Source: Deltaproteobacteria bacterium
GTDB lineage: Bacteria > Desulfobacterota > Desulfobacteria > Desulfobacterales > UBA11574
Reading direction: 5' to 3'
Assembly (NCBI GenBank): GCA_019313025.1
Contig: JAFDCA010000233.1
Location: 1 to 6,424 of the forward strand
Length of the DNA stretch: 6,424 nucleotides
A program made the position numbers and the translations under genes. Below are positions 5,310-6,424 of the stretch, in pieces; the stretch's first letter is position 1, and every line of letters begins with the position of its first letter. The notes under the pieces are model-generated. The model was not told where the DNA came from. It did no database searches and worked only from the letters and a program-made list of their open reading frames with translations.

Positions 5310-6284
5310 ATGATAATCAAAAAAGCCATAGAGGTATTAAAGATAGAAGCTGAAGGCATTTTAGGCCTTGCAGATCGTATTGATGACAATTTTCCTAAAA
5401 TGGTGGAGCTCATCTGCCGTTCAAAAGGTAGATTGATCATCAGCGGCATCGGCAAATCCGGCTTGGTGGGTCGAAAAATTGTCGCCACTTTAAACAGTAC
5501 GGGAACACGGTCACTTTTTTTGCATCCTGCCGAAGCCATGCATGGCGATCTCGGCATGGTGGATTCGGATGATATACTTATAGCGCTTTCCAATAGCGGA
5601 GAAACCGATGAACTGAACATGCTGATACCCAGTATACGAAAAATCGGATGTACCATCATCGCCTTTACCGGGAATAAAAATTCTACCCTTGGAAAACATA
5701 GTGACATTATCATCGATGTTGCCGTAAAAAGGGAAGCTTGCCCCATGGGTCTTGCACCAACCGCCAGCTCAACGGCGCTGCTTGCCATGGGGGATGCTCT
5801 CGCCGTTGCTCTGATCAACAAGAAACATTTCAAATCAAGCGATTTCAAAAAGATTCATCCCGGAGGTTTTTTGGGACAACGCCTCTCAAGCAAGGTTCAG
5901 GACATGATGTTGACCGGCACTTCTGTTCCACAAGTTCCTGTAGGAACCACCATGGAAGATGCTGTTAAGGAAATCAACCGGCTGGAATTGGGGGTGTCTC
6001 TGGTTGTCAAATCCGATAAAACACTTGCCGGTATCATTACCGATGGCGATTTAAGGCGTATAATTGCCAAAAAGAAATCTATTGTCGGTTTAACCGTTGA
6101 GGACGTTATGACAAAAAATCCACGAACCGTCACCCCAAACTCTCCGGCCTATGACGCCCTGAACATGATGGAAAAGTACCAGATTACGGTGCTTCCCATA
6201 ACAAATGCAAAAGGAAAGGTTCGAGGAATTTTGCATTTGCATGATATCTTGGGTAAAGGCGAATTTAAATTCAACGGAGCCTAA
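5310..6284 (+). CDS. kdsD: D-arabinose 5-phosphate isomerase (KdsD/KpsF family)
   Basis: A 324-residue cytoplasmic enzyme that interconverts ribulose 5-phosphate and arabinose 5-phosphate, the first step to Kdo for lipopolysaccharide or capsule. It has an N-terminal SIS domain (about 35-170) with GIGKSG (46-51), HPAEAMHGDLGMV (His78), SNSGETDE (Glu98), REACPMGLAPT (Glu142) and IHPGGFLG (His183), matching Lys59, His88, Glu111, Glu152 and His193 of E. coli KdsD. Two CBS domains follow (about 200-320), including ITDGDLRR and a final LHLHDILG. All active-site residues are present and the length is typical. The ATG at 5310 is preferred; AAGGGA (5293-5298) lies 11 bases before it but only two from a GTG at 5301, which would add three residues. 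It is divergent from the PxxKW gene and probably shares a transcript with the next gene, 33 bases downstream. Confidence 0.95.
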   Translation: MIIKKAIEVLKIEAEGILGLADRIDDNFPKMVELICRSKGRLIISGIGKSGLVGRKIVATLNSTGTRSLFLHPAEAMHGDLGMVDSDDILIALSNSGETDELNMLIPSIRKIGCTIIAFTGNKNSTLGKHSDIIIDVAVKREACPMGLAPTASSTALLAMGDALAVALINKKHFKSSDFKKIHPGGFLGQRLSSKVQDMMLTGTSVPQVPVGTTMEDAVKEINRLELGVSLVVKSDKTLAGIITDGDLRRIIAKKKSIVGLTVEDVMTKNPRTVTPNSPAYDALNMMEKYQITVLPITNAKGKVRGILHLHDILGKGEFKFNGA

Positions 6285-6317
6285 TTTAGATAAAAAACTG
6301 GACGGATAGAGGTTACC

Positions 6318-6424
6318 ATGAAATTTGAGGTTATTGATACCACCATACCGACCCTTGGCCCCCCCAAGGTACCATCACCTATCAAAAGAGGAGAAAAGGG
6401 AGAACTCAAACGAAGTTTTGTCAA
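6318..6424 (+). CDS. Unrecognised protein, N-terminal part only
   Basis: The frame opens at ATG 6318 after AGAGG (6308-6312, five bases upstream) and stays open for 35 codons to the window edge. It begins MKFEVIDTTIPTLGPPKVPS and continues with a lysine- and glutamate-rich stretch. There is no signal peptide or motif I recognise. The 33-base gap after kdsD suggests one operon, so a role in Kdo, lipopolysaccharide or envelope work is possible but not shown. Confidence 0.6.
   Translation, partial: MKFEVIDTTIPTLGPPKVPSPIKRGEKGELKRSFV

Noticed and set aside
6359..6365. Run of seven C near the start of the last gene as a phase-variation tract
   Set aside because: It encodes part of Gly-Pro-Pro in an open frame and is short; a slippage switch cannot be supported from one sequence.
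1..6424. CRISPR arrays, tRNA or rRNA genes, insertion sequences, attachment sites
   Set aside because: No repeat-spacer pattern, no clover-leaf candidate, no transposase or integrase motif and no flanking direct repeats were seen.

Overview
The window carries six protein-coding loci of a moderately AT-rich bacterial chromosome. It is most likely from a Desulfobacterota (Desulfobacterales-like, deltaproteobacterial) organism. That placement is inference: it rests on a PxxKW-type cysteine-rich small protein, on a small dual-CXXC protein gene with a probable selenocysteine UGA next to truA, and on the general gene content. No rRNA, tRNA, CRISPR array, integrase or insertion sequence is visible.

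Layout. Bases 1-223 hold a short + strand gene for a small zinc-ribbon/CXXC protein. Its frame contains a UGA followed by a SECIS-like hairpin, and also a UAA between the two cysteines of its first CXXC. Twelve bases later comes truA (tRNA pseudouridine synthase), with no clear ribosome binding site of its own. Convergent to it on the - strand is a CLC-type chloride transporter or channel with two C-terminal CBS domains (1005-2822). After a 236-base gap comes a PLP-dependent class I/II aminotransferase (3059-4366, - strand). A gap of about 325 bases follows, holding a terminator and a long start-less open frame. Then comes the 92-residue PxxKW cysteine-rich protein (4692-4970, - strand). This small gene has a near-consensus promoter with an A/T-rich upstream element, and an intrinsic terminator inside its own leader. 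On the + strand, divergent from it, is kdsD/kpsF (arabinose-5-phosphate isomerase with two CBS domains). It is followed 33 bases on by the start of an unrecognised gene that runs off the window.

How the parts relate. KdsD makes the precursor of Kdo and so belongs to lipopolysaccharide or capsule synthesis; TruA modifies tRNA; the CLC protein moves anions across the inner membrane. These are mostly ordinary single-function genes that do not form one pathway. The two most interesting items are the interrupted selenoprotein-like gene at the left end and the promoter-terminator-SD leader of the PxxKW gene. In that leader, the terminator loop is complementary to the Shine-Dalgarno sequence.
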